From NCBI GenBank assembly GCA_022843805.1, contig JALHMY010000008.1:1-64000 (forward strand): a DNA stretch of 64,000 bases. The letters run 5' to 3'. Below, piece after piece: positions 8,425 to 18,700 of this stretch. This DNA comes from Fuerstiella sp. Its GTDB lineage: Bacteria > Planctomycetota > Planctomycetia > Planctomycetales > Planctomycetaceae. How positions within the stretch are numbered: the stretch's first letter is position 1; every line of letters starts with the position of its first letter. A model generated the notes under the pieces. That model saw only the letters and a program-made list of their open reading frames with translations. It did no database searches and was not told the origin of the DNA. The position numbers and the translations under genes were made by a program.

Positions 8425-10044
8425 TCATGCGTCCCTGATGCCAAAAGACTTAATGCGTGAGTTGAGAGTGGTGGGTTTGAGGCCGAGCAGTCGGGCGGCG
8501 CCGCTGGGGCCGTAGACCTTGCCGCCGCAGGCTTTGAGGGCCGCCTGAATGTTGCTGGCTTCGAGGTCGCGGATTTCCTGATCCGTCAGGACGCGATCTG
8601 CAGTCTTCGACTCAACGCTGACAGATTTCTTTGGGGGCGCGGTGTCTGAGAAATGAAATTGGAGGCGTCCATCGGATGCAACAATACACGCTCGTTCCAG
8701 TGTATGCTGCAGTTCTCGAATGTTCCCGGGCCAGCGATAACGTTGCAGCTCCAGAATATTTGCCGTCGTCAGTCTGAGTCGAGGACGCCCTAACTGGCGG
8801 GCAAATCGGCTGACAAAGTGTTCCGCCAGCAGGGGAATGTCTTCCGGGCGCTTTCGCAGCGGCGGCAGTTCCATGGGAAACACGCTGAGTCGATAGAATA
8901 AGTCCTGCCGAAATCGCCCGGCCTCCGCCTCGTCCCGCAGATTGCGATTGCTGGCTGCGATAATTCGCACGTCAACTTTTCGAGTACGCTCCTCGCCAAC
9001 TCGCTCAATCTCACCTTCCTGAAGAACCCTCAACAGCTTGGCCTGCAGGTCCGGAGGAATTTCGCCGATTTCGTCGAGAAACAGAGTGCCACCATCCGCC
9101 AGCTCAAACCGGCCGACTCGATCACGCAACGCACCAGTGAACGATCCTTTCGCATGGCCAAAGAACTCACTCTCGTACAATTCTCGCGGAATCGCCGCGC
9201 AGTTGACCTTGATCAATGGCTTATGAGACCGCTGGCTGTGACGGTGAATTTCTCTGGCAACGACTTCCTTTCCCGTGCCACTTTCTCCAAGGATCAGAAC
9301 CGATGAGTTGGTCGGAGCCACCAGCTCGATCTGACGAGTCACCACCTGCAGTGCTGCGGATTTTCCAATCAGGTCACCGAACGCCACTGTTTGCTGAACT
9401 TCTTCTCGCAGGTACTCGTTCTCATCCTCAAGTCGCTTCTTCAGTACATCAATCTGCTCCAGTGCCCGAGCATTCGCGATCGCTGCGGCAAGATGATTGG
9501 CGATCATCCGAAGCCACTCAAAGCAGGAGCCTCCGGGCTCGTTCCTCGCAAATAGTCCAAGTACTCCGAGTACTTCGCCTCGATGCGTTAATGGATGGCC
9601 CACGAACGATTTGACCTGCTCTGTCCTGATCCAGTCCGGGTTGGCAATCCACGAGTGGTCATGTTCGACGTTTGCGACTTCCAGAGACTGGCCGTTGGCA
9701 GCAATCCGCCCAACCTTGCGAACTCCAATGGGAAAACGACGAAACGCCCCGTCGAGCCCTTGCCAGTTTTCACCGGTGTCGACCAGAGACCGCCCGGAAC
9801 TGGCGACCAGGTGCAGGCATCTTTCCTGGCTGGGACACTCCGCCACAAAACGACAACGCAGGCAGTCACCGGGCAGCGGCTGCTGCGCGAGCCAAATCCG
9901 AACGAGAGCCACTGCAGGCGCCGAAGCCATTCGATGAACGGCAAGCGGAAGCAGTTCTGTCAGTTGGTGGAGCGACGCGAGTTCCAGAAGCAGCCGTTTC
10001 GGATCCTCGACGACACCCCGGTTATTTTCAGTAGTTGCCATCAT
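8425..10044 (-). CDS. Sigma-54-dependent transcriptional activator (GAF, AAA+, Fis HTH) with four-cysteine cluster
   Basis: A 539-residue bacterial enhancer-binding protein. Residues about 30-190 form a GAF-type sensor containing CX2CX5CX5C (Cys61, 64, 70, 76), which looks like a metal or Fe-S site. The AAA+ domain spans about 222-455, with Walker A GESGTGKE at 253-260, the sigma-54 contact loop GSFTGA at 300-305 (a natural variant of GAFTGA) and Walker B LFLDEIGE at 321-328. A Fis-type HTH ends the protein ([17 protein letters not shown]). It resembles FhlA/NorR-like activators. Adjacent ATGs at 10044 and 10041 are both possible starts. It is divergent from the CMD gene, whose upstream region holds a palindrome and a -24/-12-like site, so that gene is the likely target. 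Confidence 0.9.
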   Translation of the reverse strand: MMATTENNRGVVEDPKRLLLELASLHQLTELLPLAVHRMASAPAVALVRIWLAQQPLPGDCLRCRFVAECPSQERCLHLVASSGRSLVDTGENWQGLDGAFRRFPIGVRKVGRIAANGQSLEVANVEHDHSWIANPDWIRTEQVKSFVGHPLTHRGEVLGVLGLFARNEPGGSCFEWLRMIANHLAAAIANARALEQIDVLKKRLEDENEYLREEVQQTVAFGDLIGKSAALQVVTRQIELVAPTNSSVLILGESGTGKEVVAREIHRHSQRSHKPLIKVNCAAIPRELYESEFFGHAKGSFTGALRDRVGRFELADGGTLFLDEIGEIPPDLQAKLLRVLQEGEIERVGEERTRKVDVRIIAASNRNLRDEAEAGRFRQDLFYRLSVFPMELPPLRKRPEDIPLLAEHFVSRFARQLGRPRLRLTTANILELQRYRWPGNIRELQHTLERACIVASDGRLQFHFSDTAPPKKSVSVESKTADRVLTDQEIRDLEASNIQAALKACGGKVYGPSGAARLLGLKPTTLNSRIKSFGIRDA

Positions 10045-10114
10045 CGGATTGTCACGAAAATTCGTGGATTTTCAACGAAAAATCGCCAGGCAACGAAATA
10101 TCGCCGTTTCTCGA

Positions 10115-10124
10115 TGTGATCACA
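10115..10124. promoter_or_regulatory. Palindrome TGTGATCACA between divergent genes
   Basis: A perfect 10-bp palindrome about 70 bases upstream of the sigma-54 regulator start. It could be an operator for that gene or part of the enhancer for the divergent CMD gene. Its half-sites resemble CRP-type TGTGA, but there is no 6-base spacer, so a CRP assignment is not supported. Confidence 0.3.
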
Positions 10125-10142
10125 AAACACCTAAGTCATTTG

Positions 10143-10159
10143 GCATAAGCCTCTTATGC
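10143..10159. promoter_or_regulatory. Inverted repeat, candidate enhancer site for the sigma-54 activator
   Basis: GCATAAGcctCTTATGC has perfect 7-base arms around a 3-base spacer. It lies about 15 bases upstream of a -24/-12-like sequence and about 100 bases from the regulator start. Dyads of this kind are typical Fis-HTH binding sites. The close spacing to the promoter is shorter than most enhancers. Confidence 0.45.
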
Positions 10160-10173
10160 GATTTCTTCATTCG

Positions 10174-10189
10174 TGGCATGAGAAGTGTA
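10174..10189 (+). promoter_or_regulatory. Sigma-54-like -24/-12 element upstream of the CMD gene
   Basis: TGGCATGagaagTGTA keeps the invariant GG and has the -12 element at the correct 12-base offset, with GT in place of the canonical GC. It lies 85 bases before ATG 10275. The imperfect -12 element makes this tentative, but a sigma-54 activator gene next door supports it. Confidence 0.4.
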
Positions 10190-10274
10190 ATGATTCGGAT
10201 CATCGGGGCATTCAGCGTAGAGTCAGTCGCTCTGCAAATACCCCATGGATTATCAAACACTTTGGAGAAGTACG

Positions 10275-10862
10275 ATGCAGCGTCTCAAATCGATCAACCC
10301 GCAAGTCGCCAAGGGCCACACGAAGGAACTGTTCGAGATGGTACAGGGAGCATTCGGAATGATCCCGAACACTGTGAGGGTGATGGCAAATTCTCCTGCG
10401 GTGCTGGAGAGTTTTCTGGCGTTCAGCACGGCCATGGGAAAGGTTCAGATTGGCGGGAAGCTCCATAATCAGTTGAAACTGACGACGAGCGAAACAAATG
10501 CATGCAGTTATTGTACGTCGATTCTGAGTGCCGTCGCGCCTTCGGCGGGACTCACGGCCGACGATATCCTCGCCGGGCGTACCGGCGATTCGGATGATCG
10601 CCGGACGAAAGCCGCGCTTACATTTGCAAATGACGTTCTTGCAAGCCGTGGAAAAGTGAGCAATCAGCAACTGGCTGCTGTCCGAGCGGCTGGTTTTGAT
10701 GATGCTGAGATCGTTGAGATGGTGAGCAGCGTCGTCCTGGGGTGCTTTACAAACTTCCTCAATAACGTCGCGGACACGGAACTGGACATTCCCGCAGCCG
10801 CACCACTTGAGATTGCCGGTGCGACGTCAGCGTGCAGTTCCGGAGCACGTTCGGCTCACTAA
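10275..10862 (+). CDS. Carboxymuconolactone decarboxylase / AhpD-like family protein
   Basis: A 195-residue all-helical protein of the CMD/AhpD family. The redox-type CXXC is present (NACSYCTS), but the His that usually follows three residues after the second Cys is Leu (CSYCTSIL), so classic AhpD peroxidase chemistry is doubtful. Other family features are GMIPNTVRVMANSPAVLESF and the closing FTNFLNNVADTELD. ATG 10275 follows GGAGAAG; a further in-frame ATG at 10245 lacks a ribosome site. The protein is probably cytoplasmic and involved in peroxide or thiol stress. It is likely controlled by the divergent sigma-54 activator. Confidence 0.88.
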   Translation: MQRLKSINPQVAKGHTKELFEMVQGAFGMIPNTVRVMANSPAVLESFLAFSTAMGKVQIGGKLHNQLKLTTSETNACSYCTSILSAVAPSAGLTADDILAGRTGDSDDRRTKAALTFANDVLASRGKVSNQQLAAVRAAGFDDAEIVEMVSSVVLGCFTNFLNNVADTELDIPAAAPLEIAGATSACSSGARSAH

Positions 10863-10927
10863 AAGACTGTCCGTAAGTCGTTTCCCGAATTCGCGGAACG
10901 GCGCGAGAAGGATGTTGATTCCTGAAT

Positions 10928-10979
10928 GTCGCCTTTCGCTCGGAGAAAGTTGCGCGGCTTTCGCGGAGCGAAAGCCGAC
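10928..10979. repeat. REP-like hairpin element
   Basis: GTCGCCTTTCGCTC at 10928-10941 is inverted at 10966-10979 (GAGCGAAAGCCGAC), with 13 of 14 bases pairing around a 24-base loop. Its translation in either strand gives CRLSL-type peptides, a familiar spurious ORF pattern in planctomycete genomes. It lies between the CMD and DUF1348 genes and may act as a repeat or transcript-end structure. Confidence 0.6.
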
Positions 10980-11146
10980 ACTCATCAGACAATGTCGACT
11001 GAGTCATCTGTTCGCAATCCGTCCTGCTATGCGAAACCGGACGGCTCGGGCTCCTCCCGAAATTATTGTGATCGAGCGATACAGGCTGCCTGCCGGACTC
11101 AGGCAGCCTTTGTTCTTCTGTTCCGGCAAGATCGAAAGCGATTCCT

Positions 11147-11608
11147 GTGACCATCATTCGACCACCATTCAATTCCGAAACTGCGGTTACCAAAGTTCGT
11201 ATGGCAGAAGATGCCTGGAACAGCCGTGACCCGGAAACTGTTGCTCTTGCATACTCGCTGGATTCCGAGTGGCGAAATCGCGACGTGTTTCTGCGAGGTC
11301 GAACTCAAATTCGCGACTTCCTGACTGCCAAATGGAAACGCGAGCTTGATTACCGGCTGACCAAGTCGTTGTGGAGTTATACCGACAATCGAATCGCCGT
11401 TCGATTTCAATACGAATACCACGATCCGGAGGGCCAGTGGTTCCGGGCCTATGGCAATGAACTCTGGGAGTTCGATGCCGACGGATTAATGCAGCGTCGT
11501 GAAGCGAGTGTCAACGATGTTCGAATTGAAAATGAGCATCGCAAATTTCACTGGCCTGCTCCGGGGCCTCGACCATTGGACGACGCCGGGATCTCAGCTG
11601 TTCAATGA
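11147..11608 (+). CDS. DUF1348 (NTF2-like) family protein
   Basis: A 153-residue protein that matches the DUF1348 branch of the NTF2/SnoaL fold: [17 protein letters not shown], the [18 protein letters not shown] segment and [13 protein letters not shown]-like strands (here [16 protein letters not shown]). GTG 11147 is the most upstream start that includes the full first helix; the ribosome site is weak. The substrate is unknown. Next to CMD and PNPOx-like genes on the same strand, it may belong to a stress or detoxification group, but the gaps are too large to assert an operon. Confidence 0.85.
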   Translation: MTIIRPPFNSETAVTKVRMAEDAWNSRDPETVALAYSLDSEWRNRDVFLRGRTQIRDFLTAKWKRELDYRLTKSLWSYTDNRIAVRFQYEYHDPEGQWFRAYGNELWEFDADGLMQRREASVNDVRIENEHRKFHWPAPGPRPLDDAGISAVQ

Positions 11609-11697
11609 ATGTTACATGCAGAATTGCCGAGGCAACGCGGGTTTGAAAATACAACTGGCATCACACCCACAAAACACATCAAAGGAAGAATTCTGTC

Positions 11698-12297
11698 ATG
11701 CGTCAGTTTTCAAGCGACATTGCCTTCACGCCGGCGGTAAAAGCGATTCAGACCGAAAAAGGGTCTCGAACAAGTTATGCTCGAATGGAGGCGGGCGGCA
11801 GTTGGGAGACAACTGTCACTCCGGAACTTGAAGCGTTTCTGGCTGATCTGGATATGTTCTATCTGGGCACTGCGAATGCCGAAGGTCAGCCGTACATCCA
11901 ATACCGGGGTGGCTCGCCGGGTTTCCTGAAAGCGGTGGGCACCAAAACGATTGGATTCGCCGATTTTGGTGGAAATCGCCAATACATCACCTCAGGCAAT
12001 CTGAGGGAGAATCCAAAGGCATTCATCTTTCTGATGGACTATGCCCGGAGTCAAAGAATCAAGCTTTGGGGAAACGCCAGGGTCGTTGAAGGCGATTCTG
12101 AGCTGCTCGACCGGTTGCGAGATCCCTCCTATCCCGGGAAGGCTGAGCGAGCAATTCTGTTTGACATCGAAGCATGGGACGTGAATTGCCCGCAGCACAT
12201 CCACAAACGATTTTCACAGAAGCAGGTCGGTCCGGTCATTGAGCAACTTCAATCGAGGATCAGGGAACTGGAAGCACGGCTGCAAGCCCTCCAGTAA
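11698..12297 (+). CDS. Pyridoxamine 5'-phosphate oxidase-like flavin-binding protein
   Basis: A 199-residue protein with a PNPOx-like split barrel at about residues 40-150 (FLADLDMFYLGTANAEGQPY, then IGFADFGGNRQY and the RIKLWGNARVVEG strand). Residues after 170 form a charged helix (IEQLQSRIRELEARLQALQ), probably a coiled coil. ATG 11698 has AAAGGAAG about 7 bases upstream. Members of this group bind FMN or F420 and reduce small molecules; here the substrate is unknown. It is larger than a minimal split-barrel protein because of the N-terminal 40 residues and the coiled coil. Confidence 0.87.
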   Translation: MRQFSSDIAFTPAVKAIQTEKGSRTSYARMEAGGSWETTVTPELEAFLADLDMFYLGTANAEGQPYIQYRGGSPGFLKAVGTKTIGFADFGGNRQYITSGNLRENPKAFIFLMDYARSQRIKLWGNARVVEGDSELLDRLRDPSYPGKAERAILFDIEAWDVNCPQHIHKRFSQKQVGPVIEQLQSRIRELEARLQALQ

Positions 12298-12699
12298 ACA
12301 CCACGGCATTGCGTCAGACTCACCCATCATCCGAGTTCGGTCGACAATCCCGCTGGGCTCTCTTTGCCTCCGAAGGAGATTATAATCCGAGCAGACGCGG
12401 GGAAAGACCAGTACTGCGCAATGCTGCCAGGATGTTCAGACAGAATCCGCCGCGGTGACAGTGTCTGTGGAATCCGGGGATGTGGTCCCCCCAGCGAAAG
12501 CACTTATGGCATGCCAGAGTCTTCAGGAAATGGGCGAACCAGGGATTTTTTCGGAATTGTATGTGCATCAATCGACTGTCCTCGACTTCTGAATGAAGCC
12601 TATACTTCGGTGCGTGTTTCATTCGTGTGTCATCAGGACACGCATCGGACGGAATGCGCCGTTCCGCCAGGATTGCTCGACCAGAGAAATGAGCTTCAA
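12298..12699. other. Intergenic stretch without a supported gene
   Basis: About 400 bases between the PNPOx-like gene and the TVP38 start. Open frames exist on both strands, and the TVP38 frame stays open back to 12364, but the extra sequence has no domain character and no good ribosome site. No strong hairpin was seen. Confidence 0.4.
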
Positions 12700-13464
12700 A
12701 TGACCAAAGTACCAGCCGCAGAGGCTGCCTTGACTGTTCCTGATGCGTCATCGGGGAGAACAGGCAGATCTAAACTTATCCTGCTGATGCTGATTGTCTT
12801 TGCGGCGGGCACGGTTGCGTGGTTGCTGCGTGAAGAACTGTCACTGGAAAAACTGGCAGCCCGCGAAGCTGCGTTTCGAACATTTCAGGTTGACAACCCC
12901 GTGCTGGTTTACGTCGCTGCATTCGCGGCATATGTCGTTGTCGCGGGGCTGTCGCTGCCGGGTGCGACAGCTTTGACATTACTCATTGCCTGGCTGCTTG
13001 GCTTTTGGCGAGGCATGCTGGTTGTGAGCTTCGGCTCAACGGCCGGAGCAACTGTTGCGTTTCTATTAAGTCGATACTTTCTTCGAGATGCTGTTGCGAA
13101 AAATTTTGGCGATCGACTGGTCGCCTTTAATGACGCACTGCAGCGAGAGGGAGCGTTCTACCTGTTTACGCTGCGACTGATTCCTGCAGTTCCTTTCTTC
13201 GTCATCAATGCTGTTATGGGGTTGACTCCACTGGCAGTTCGGAAATTCTGGTGGGTCAGTCAGATTGGAATGCTTCCGGGAACGGCCGTCTACGTCTATG
13301 CGGGAGCCAGCGTACCAAAGCTTCAAACGCTTGCAGACAAAGGTATCGGGGCCGTCTTCACGCCCTCGCAACTTACACAAATACTCATCGCCTTCGCACT
13401 GCTCGGCCTGTTCCCCCTGATTGTGCGGTTTCTGATGAAACGATTGGCGACTAAAATGAGTTAG
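12700..13464 (+). CDS. TVP38/TMEM64 family (VTT domain) membrane protein
   Basis: A 254-residue inner-membrane protein with about six hydrophobic segments. The VTT signature is clear: GLSLPGATALTLLIAWLLG, the FWRGMLVVSFGSTAGAT segment, FLLSRYF and TLRLIPAVPFFVINAVMGLT. The start ATG 12700 (MTKVPAAEAA) was chosen because the N-terminal helix starts soon after; the upstream open frame looks non-coding. The family is related to DedA proteins and lipid scramblases, and a role in membrane lipid or ion homeostasis is an inference. No operon partner is evident; the tandem repeat array begins 70 bases later. Confidence 0.88.
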   Translation: MTKVPAAEAALTVPDASSGRTGRSKLILLMLIVFAAGTVAWLLREELSLEKLAAREAAFRTFQVDNPVLVYVAAFAAYVVVAGLSLPGATALTLLIAWLLGFWRGMLVVSFGSTAGATVAFLLSRYFLRDAVAKNFGDRLVAFNDALQREGAFYLFTLRLIPAVPFFVINAVMGLTPLAVRKFWWVSQIGMLPGTAVYVYAGASVPKLQTLADKGIGAVFTPSQLTQILIAFALLGLFPLIVRFLMKRLATKMS

Positions 13465-13533
13465 CGAAAGGGCCGAGCGGGAGGTTGACTTAAGAGTGTC
13501 GCCCTTCTTCACTGTTTCCCGCAGAACCTTTTT

Positions 13534-15516
13534 AACCACAGAGAGCACAGAGAACACAGATGAATCGCACGGATGTCTCATGCACGACGCGGGCACTCCG
13601 TAATGGGCGCTGAGCCGTTTGTTACCCACTTCCGGAAGTCTCATTTGGCAGAAAAATTTCAGGGCAGAAAAATGAATCGCAGACGAATGCGGGAGGTTCG
13701 GCGATGTCATCTGCCAGACAGATCTTCTGCTCCGCCCAAATTTTTCTGCCCAAAAAATCTTTCTGCCAACGGCCCTCAGACTGCTCGGACTACCAAACAT
13801 GAACTCGCCGATCCCGCGAAACTCGCTGTGGCCGTTCAACTGCGAATCACGCGCTCGCAGGCCTACCGACTGAGCGACGGTGGGATTCATCCGCGAGATC
13901 CGCGGTTCATTCAACCTGATTTTTAACCACAGAGAGCACAGAGAACACAGATGAATCGCACGGATGTCTCATGCACGACGCGGGCACTCCGTAATGGGCG
14001 CTGAGCCGTTTGTTACCCGATTCCGGAAGTCAGATTTGGCAGAAAAATTTCAGGGCAGAAAAATGAATCGCAGACGAATGCGGGAGGTTCGGCGATATCA
14101 TCTGCCAGACAGATCTTCCGCTCCGCCCAAATTTTTCTGCCCAAAAAATCTTTCTGCCAACGGCCCTCAGACTGCTCGGACTACCAAACATGAACTCGCC
14201 GATCCCGCGAAACTCGCTGTGACCGTTCAACTGCGAATCACGTGCTCGCAGGCAAACTGACTGAGCGACGGTGGGATTCATCCGCGAGATCCGTGGTTCA
14301 TTCAACCTGATTTTTAACCACAGAGAGCACAGAGAGCACAGATGAATCGCACGGATGTCTGATGCGAGACGCGGTCACACCGTAATGGGCGATGAGCCAT
14401 TTGTTACCCAATTCCGGAAGTCGGATTTGGCAGAAAAATTTCAGGGCAGAAAAATGAATCGCAGAGGAATGCGGGATTTTCGGCGATGTCATCTGCCAAA
14501 CAGATCTTCCGTACGGCCAAAAATTTTTCTGCCCCAAAAATCTTTCTGCCAACGGCCCTCAACCAACTCGGACAGCCGAACATGGACTCGCCATTCCCGC
14601 GAAACTCGCTGTGACCGTTCAACTGCGAATCACGCGCTCGCAGGCCTACCCACTGAGCGACGGTGTGATTCATCCGCGATATCCGCGCAATCCGCGGTTC
14701 ATTCAACCTGATTTTTAACCACAGAGAGCACAGAGAACACAGATGAATCGCACGGATGTCTGATGCGTGACGCGGGCACACCGCAATGGGCGCTGAGCCG
14801 TTTGTTACCCGATTCCGGAAGTCAGATTTGGCAGAAAAATTTCAGGGCAGAAAAATGAATCGCAGACGAATGCGGGAGGTTCGGCGATATCATCTGCCAG
14901 ACAGATCTTCCGCTCCGCCCAAATTTTTCTGCCCAAAAAATCTTTCTGCCAACTGCCATCAGACTGCTCGGACTACCAAACATGAACTCGCCGATCCCGC
15001 GAAACTCGCTGTGACCGTTCAACTGCGAATCACGTGCTCGCAGCCAAACTAACAGAGCGACGGTGGGATTCATCCGCGATATCCGCGCAATCCGCGGTTC
15101 ATTCAACCTGATTTTTAACCACAGATATCGCAGAGAACACAGATGAATCGCACGGATGTCTGATGCGTGACGCGGCAGCACCGCAATGGGCGCTGAGCCG
15201 TTTGTTACCCAATTCCGGAAGTCAGATTTGGCAGAAAAATTTCAGGGCAGAAAAATGAATCGCAGACGAATGCGGGATATTCGGCCATGTCATCTGCCAG
15301 ACAGATCTTCCGCTCCGCCCAAATCTTTCTGCCCAAAAAATCTTTCTGCCAACGGCCCTCAGACTGCTCGGACTGCCAAACATGAACTCGCCGATCCCGC
15401 GAAACTCGCTGTGACCGTTCAACTGCGAATCACGCGCTCGCAGGCCTACCGACTGAGCGACAGTGGGATTCATCCGCGATATCCGCGCAATCCGTGGTTC
15501 ATTCAACCTGATTTTT
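13534..15516. repeat. Five tandem copies of a 391-401 bp non-coding unit
   Basis: Units begin at 13534, 13925, 14316, 14717 and 15117 (each at AACCACAG) and end at 15516, with lengths 391, 391, 401, 400 and 400. The 10-base difference lies in the segment before the unit end, where the longer units carry an extra GCGCAATCCG-like stretch. Each unit contains a pair of inverted motifs (GGCAGAAAAATTTC and its near-complement AAATTTTTCTGCC) flanking about 60 bases, plus the CACAGAGAGCACAGAG motif seen as a dispersed repeat in environmental genomes. Each copy leaves open frames on both strands with near-identical peptides, but these follow the repeat and have no protein character. Confidence 0.95.
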
Positions 15517-15731
15517 AACGGGTCTGCGCGAATTGAATTGTGCGGATCGGAATCGTTGTTTAGACCGCTCATGAACACTCATGAACGCTAATAATGGCTC
15601 ATGGTTTCTGAGGTCCGGCCATGGAGTTCCCTCGCTGTTTCATTCGCTTCGCCCTCGGTCGAGCACTTCATTCCGCGCAGAACCACAAAAGCTTCCCCCT
15701 CCGTCCACGTCTCGCCGCCCGTGGGCATGTC

Positions 15732-18700
15732 CTACGGCTGCTGGTCTTTATGCGGAAAATTCCCTGAGGTGTTTCGCGGATTCAGTACTTCAGACAAATG
15801 GTCAATGTCTGCCCCTGTGTCTTTTCCGCCCGGACCTGCCTGGAAGCCTGGACTGCTCGGAAGAAGCTGCCACTGCGAAGGGTCCCATGCCTGTGGATGG
15901 CCTTCGAAGGATGCGGTGACGGCCGTGGCTCTCTGCTGCACGTCGGCGAGGCAGGAAACATACAACTTCGCTTCACCTTCACCCGGTGTAACAAACCAAT
16001 GCGGGTTCCCAATGCGGAACAAATTCTTCCTGCCCGAAAGGCTGACGAATCCATCTTCTCGAATCGCCCCCCGGGTTTCGAAAAGGGTTCGATCCGCCAC
16101 AACTTCAATATGAAAAGACTGGCCCGGAATAGTGGAAATCAGATCCGTGCGACCATGCCTGAGTTCCGGTGACCAGACAGCACAACGATCGAACTGAACG
16201 ACCTGCGCGGCACCGGCTTCATTCGGAACTGTCGATTCATCGGAATGAACACCGAAACGAATCCTCGGCACGACACAATTTTCAAATCGAATGGGCTGGC
16301 CTGGATGGCGATTCAGCTCGACGGCCCCCTCGATCCAGCAATTCCGGAAGATGACTGCCACTCCATTCTTACCGGACTCGTGGTAAACAGAGACTGAGCC
16401 GATTCCGTTTCCGACATTCTGTTCGCTGGCAGGAAAGACACAGTTGGTGATCCGAACGATTTGCTCACGGGGAACTTCAGGAAAGTCATCCGTTCCGTAC
16501 ACACCTTCTCCACGTGCAAATCGCAGACCTTCCAGATTCAGGCGACTGCCTTGAATCGTCTCCACTTCAGGTGAGTATCCCGCTCCGGCACGGATCGTCA
16601 ACTGACGTTGATTGTCGGCATTGTAAACCCGACCGACATTCCGATCGGTACGGATTTCAACAATATCCTTGTCGACACTGGCGTCGATGGCTGCCTGGAG
16701 TGTTGGAAATCCGTCGTGGTCCATCCCGTTTCGAATGATTACGCAGGAGCCTCCACCGATCGCTTCCGGACGCAAGTCGCTTTCTGAAATCGCTCGCCCG
16801 GATGCGACCAACGCTCGAACATACGCATCTCCCGCTCCGAGCAGTTCCCAGTTCGGACCAGTTTCCTGTCGTAACTCCGGCGGAATGGACGATTCAATCT
16901 GTTGCTGCAACGTTTCGATCGCTGTCGCATCTTCCACCCATCTCGCGGCAGCAAGCTGCCAGTGTGGCCATGCAGCAATCTGGCTGCCGCTTTCACGTTC
17001 ATCACGTTTTAGCCAGCGTGCCCAGGCATCCAGCGGATGTTCGATCACGTCATTGCCATCGACGTCTTTTGTCGTTTTACCCGGCAGCGGAAACGGACAG
17101 AACAGGTTTCCTTCGCCTTGCCAGTCGATTGAATCCGGATTCTTTGGTTCAAGCTCGGGATGGATCACCAGATGACCATGCGCCGGACCACCATCCAAAG
17201 CGAACAGATTATTGCGAGCGGTCACATGGAACTTTCTGCCAGGCTGTGGCCCGGAGTTTCCGAACAGGAACAATCGACTTCCTCCAACTCCTCCTGCCGC
17301 TACCAGAATCGTATTGTTTGTCAGCGTCAAATGGACATCGTCCGCCCATTGCTCGGCATAACCGAAGTCGAATACACCATAATAATTTGAAACGATGACG
17401 TTATTATCAAAGACGGCCGTTGTCCCACCACCGCCCAAAGCGAAGATGCCCACGAGCAGCAGGGAATCACTGACCTGAAGTTTCGTTCGAGGGCTCAGAA
17501 TCAGACTGCTCACCTGGATGCGGCATTTGGAAATCACCCAGTTCGAATCGTCTGTCGACGAGTTCAAGTAGCCGACGCCTCCTTCACGAGCTTCCCGGAA
17601 GATCAGATCGAGTCCGTGCAGTTGCAGACCGGCGTTGTGAGATGCTCCACCGTTGAACACCAGCTCCGGTCGTGAACCTTCGGCGGCTCGAACCGTCACG
17701 TTCAGGTGGTTGAAAGGGACGCTCGGCATCAGGTACGGACCATGTCCGCTGATTTCCACCGTGTCACCCGTCTTCAATTCCGCCAGAGCACCCGGCATGG
17801 TTCTGAACTCCCGCCTGACGCCTCCAGCCCCCAGCAACGCGAAAGGTTTCTCAGGATTCGCTTTTGCGGCAACATTGTCTGCGGCAACATTGTCTTCGGC
17901 TGCATCGTCTGGTGGTAAGGATGGAACAGACTTCGTATCAGAAGGCGCCGCCGCAGCCTCCGACATTTTCGAACCAGCGTCACTCACGTCCGGACGAAGA
18001 TTCGAGTTTGCAGCAGCTAATGCGTCTGCCTTTCGAAGCTCGACAACGACGACCGCCTTACCCATGCGACTGACTGTCAGTTTCGATTCTTTGAGTTCGA
18101 ACTTATCGTCGCCACCCGTTAACTGGAGCTGATACTCACCGTTGACCACTTTCGCTGACCAATGGTTGTCTGCCTGAAGAATCTCAATACTGTCACCACC
18201 ATTGGAAACCGCAACTTTCAAGTCTGCTGGCAAAGTGCCGTCCGGCGAAGTGACTTCGATCCGTCCATAGCGAGTCGTCAGGACCAGAATGGCCGACAGC
18301 AGAACGAAGGCTGAAAATCCGCCCAGCATCGCCAGAGTTCTGCGAAGTCCACGGCTTCCTCCATGGTGGCTGGCCGCAGGCAGCGGCCTGGCTTTCGTGG
18401 ACGCACCGAATTGTTCGGTGTCTGTCGCTGTTGCTGCAGCAGGGCGCATCAGGGTCAGCAGGTTGGCTCCTGTTGTGAACTCTTCCAATGCTCGCAGAAG
18501 TTCCACCGGAGTTTGAAAGCGTCGGGCTGGATCTTTCTCCAGCATGCGGTGAACAACCGCAGCCAGTTTCGCCGGAATGTCCGGCCGTTTTGCGGAAACT
18601 GGCGGAACTTCCAGAGTCGCCATCGCCATCAGTCGCTGCATCGGAGGCTTCGCGGCATGTTCAGCAAATGGCGTATCGCCCGTCAGCAGTTTGTAAAACG

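Noticed and set aside
10759-11193. Minus-strand 144-residue frame between CMD and DUF1348 genes
   Set aside because: Its CRLSLRESRATFSERKATF-type peptide comes from the hairpin repeat at 10928-10979.
13534-15516. Possible CRISPR array
   Set aside because: The period is about 400 bases with the whole unit conserved; there are no short repeats with unique spacers and no cas genes.
13573-15578. Similar open frames of 90-120 residues repeated on both strands (for example 13573-13926, 14786-15052, 15222-15578)
   Set aside because: They follow the 391-401 bp tandem unit, occur on both strands at once and have no domain or consistent start signal; they are by-products of the repeat.
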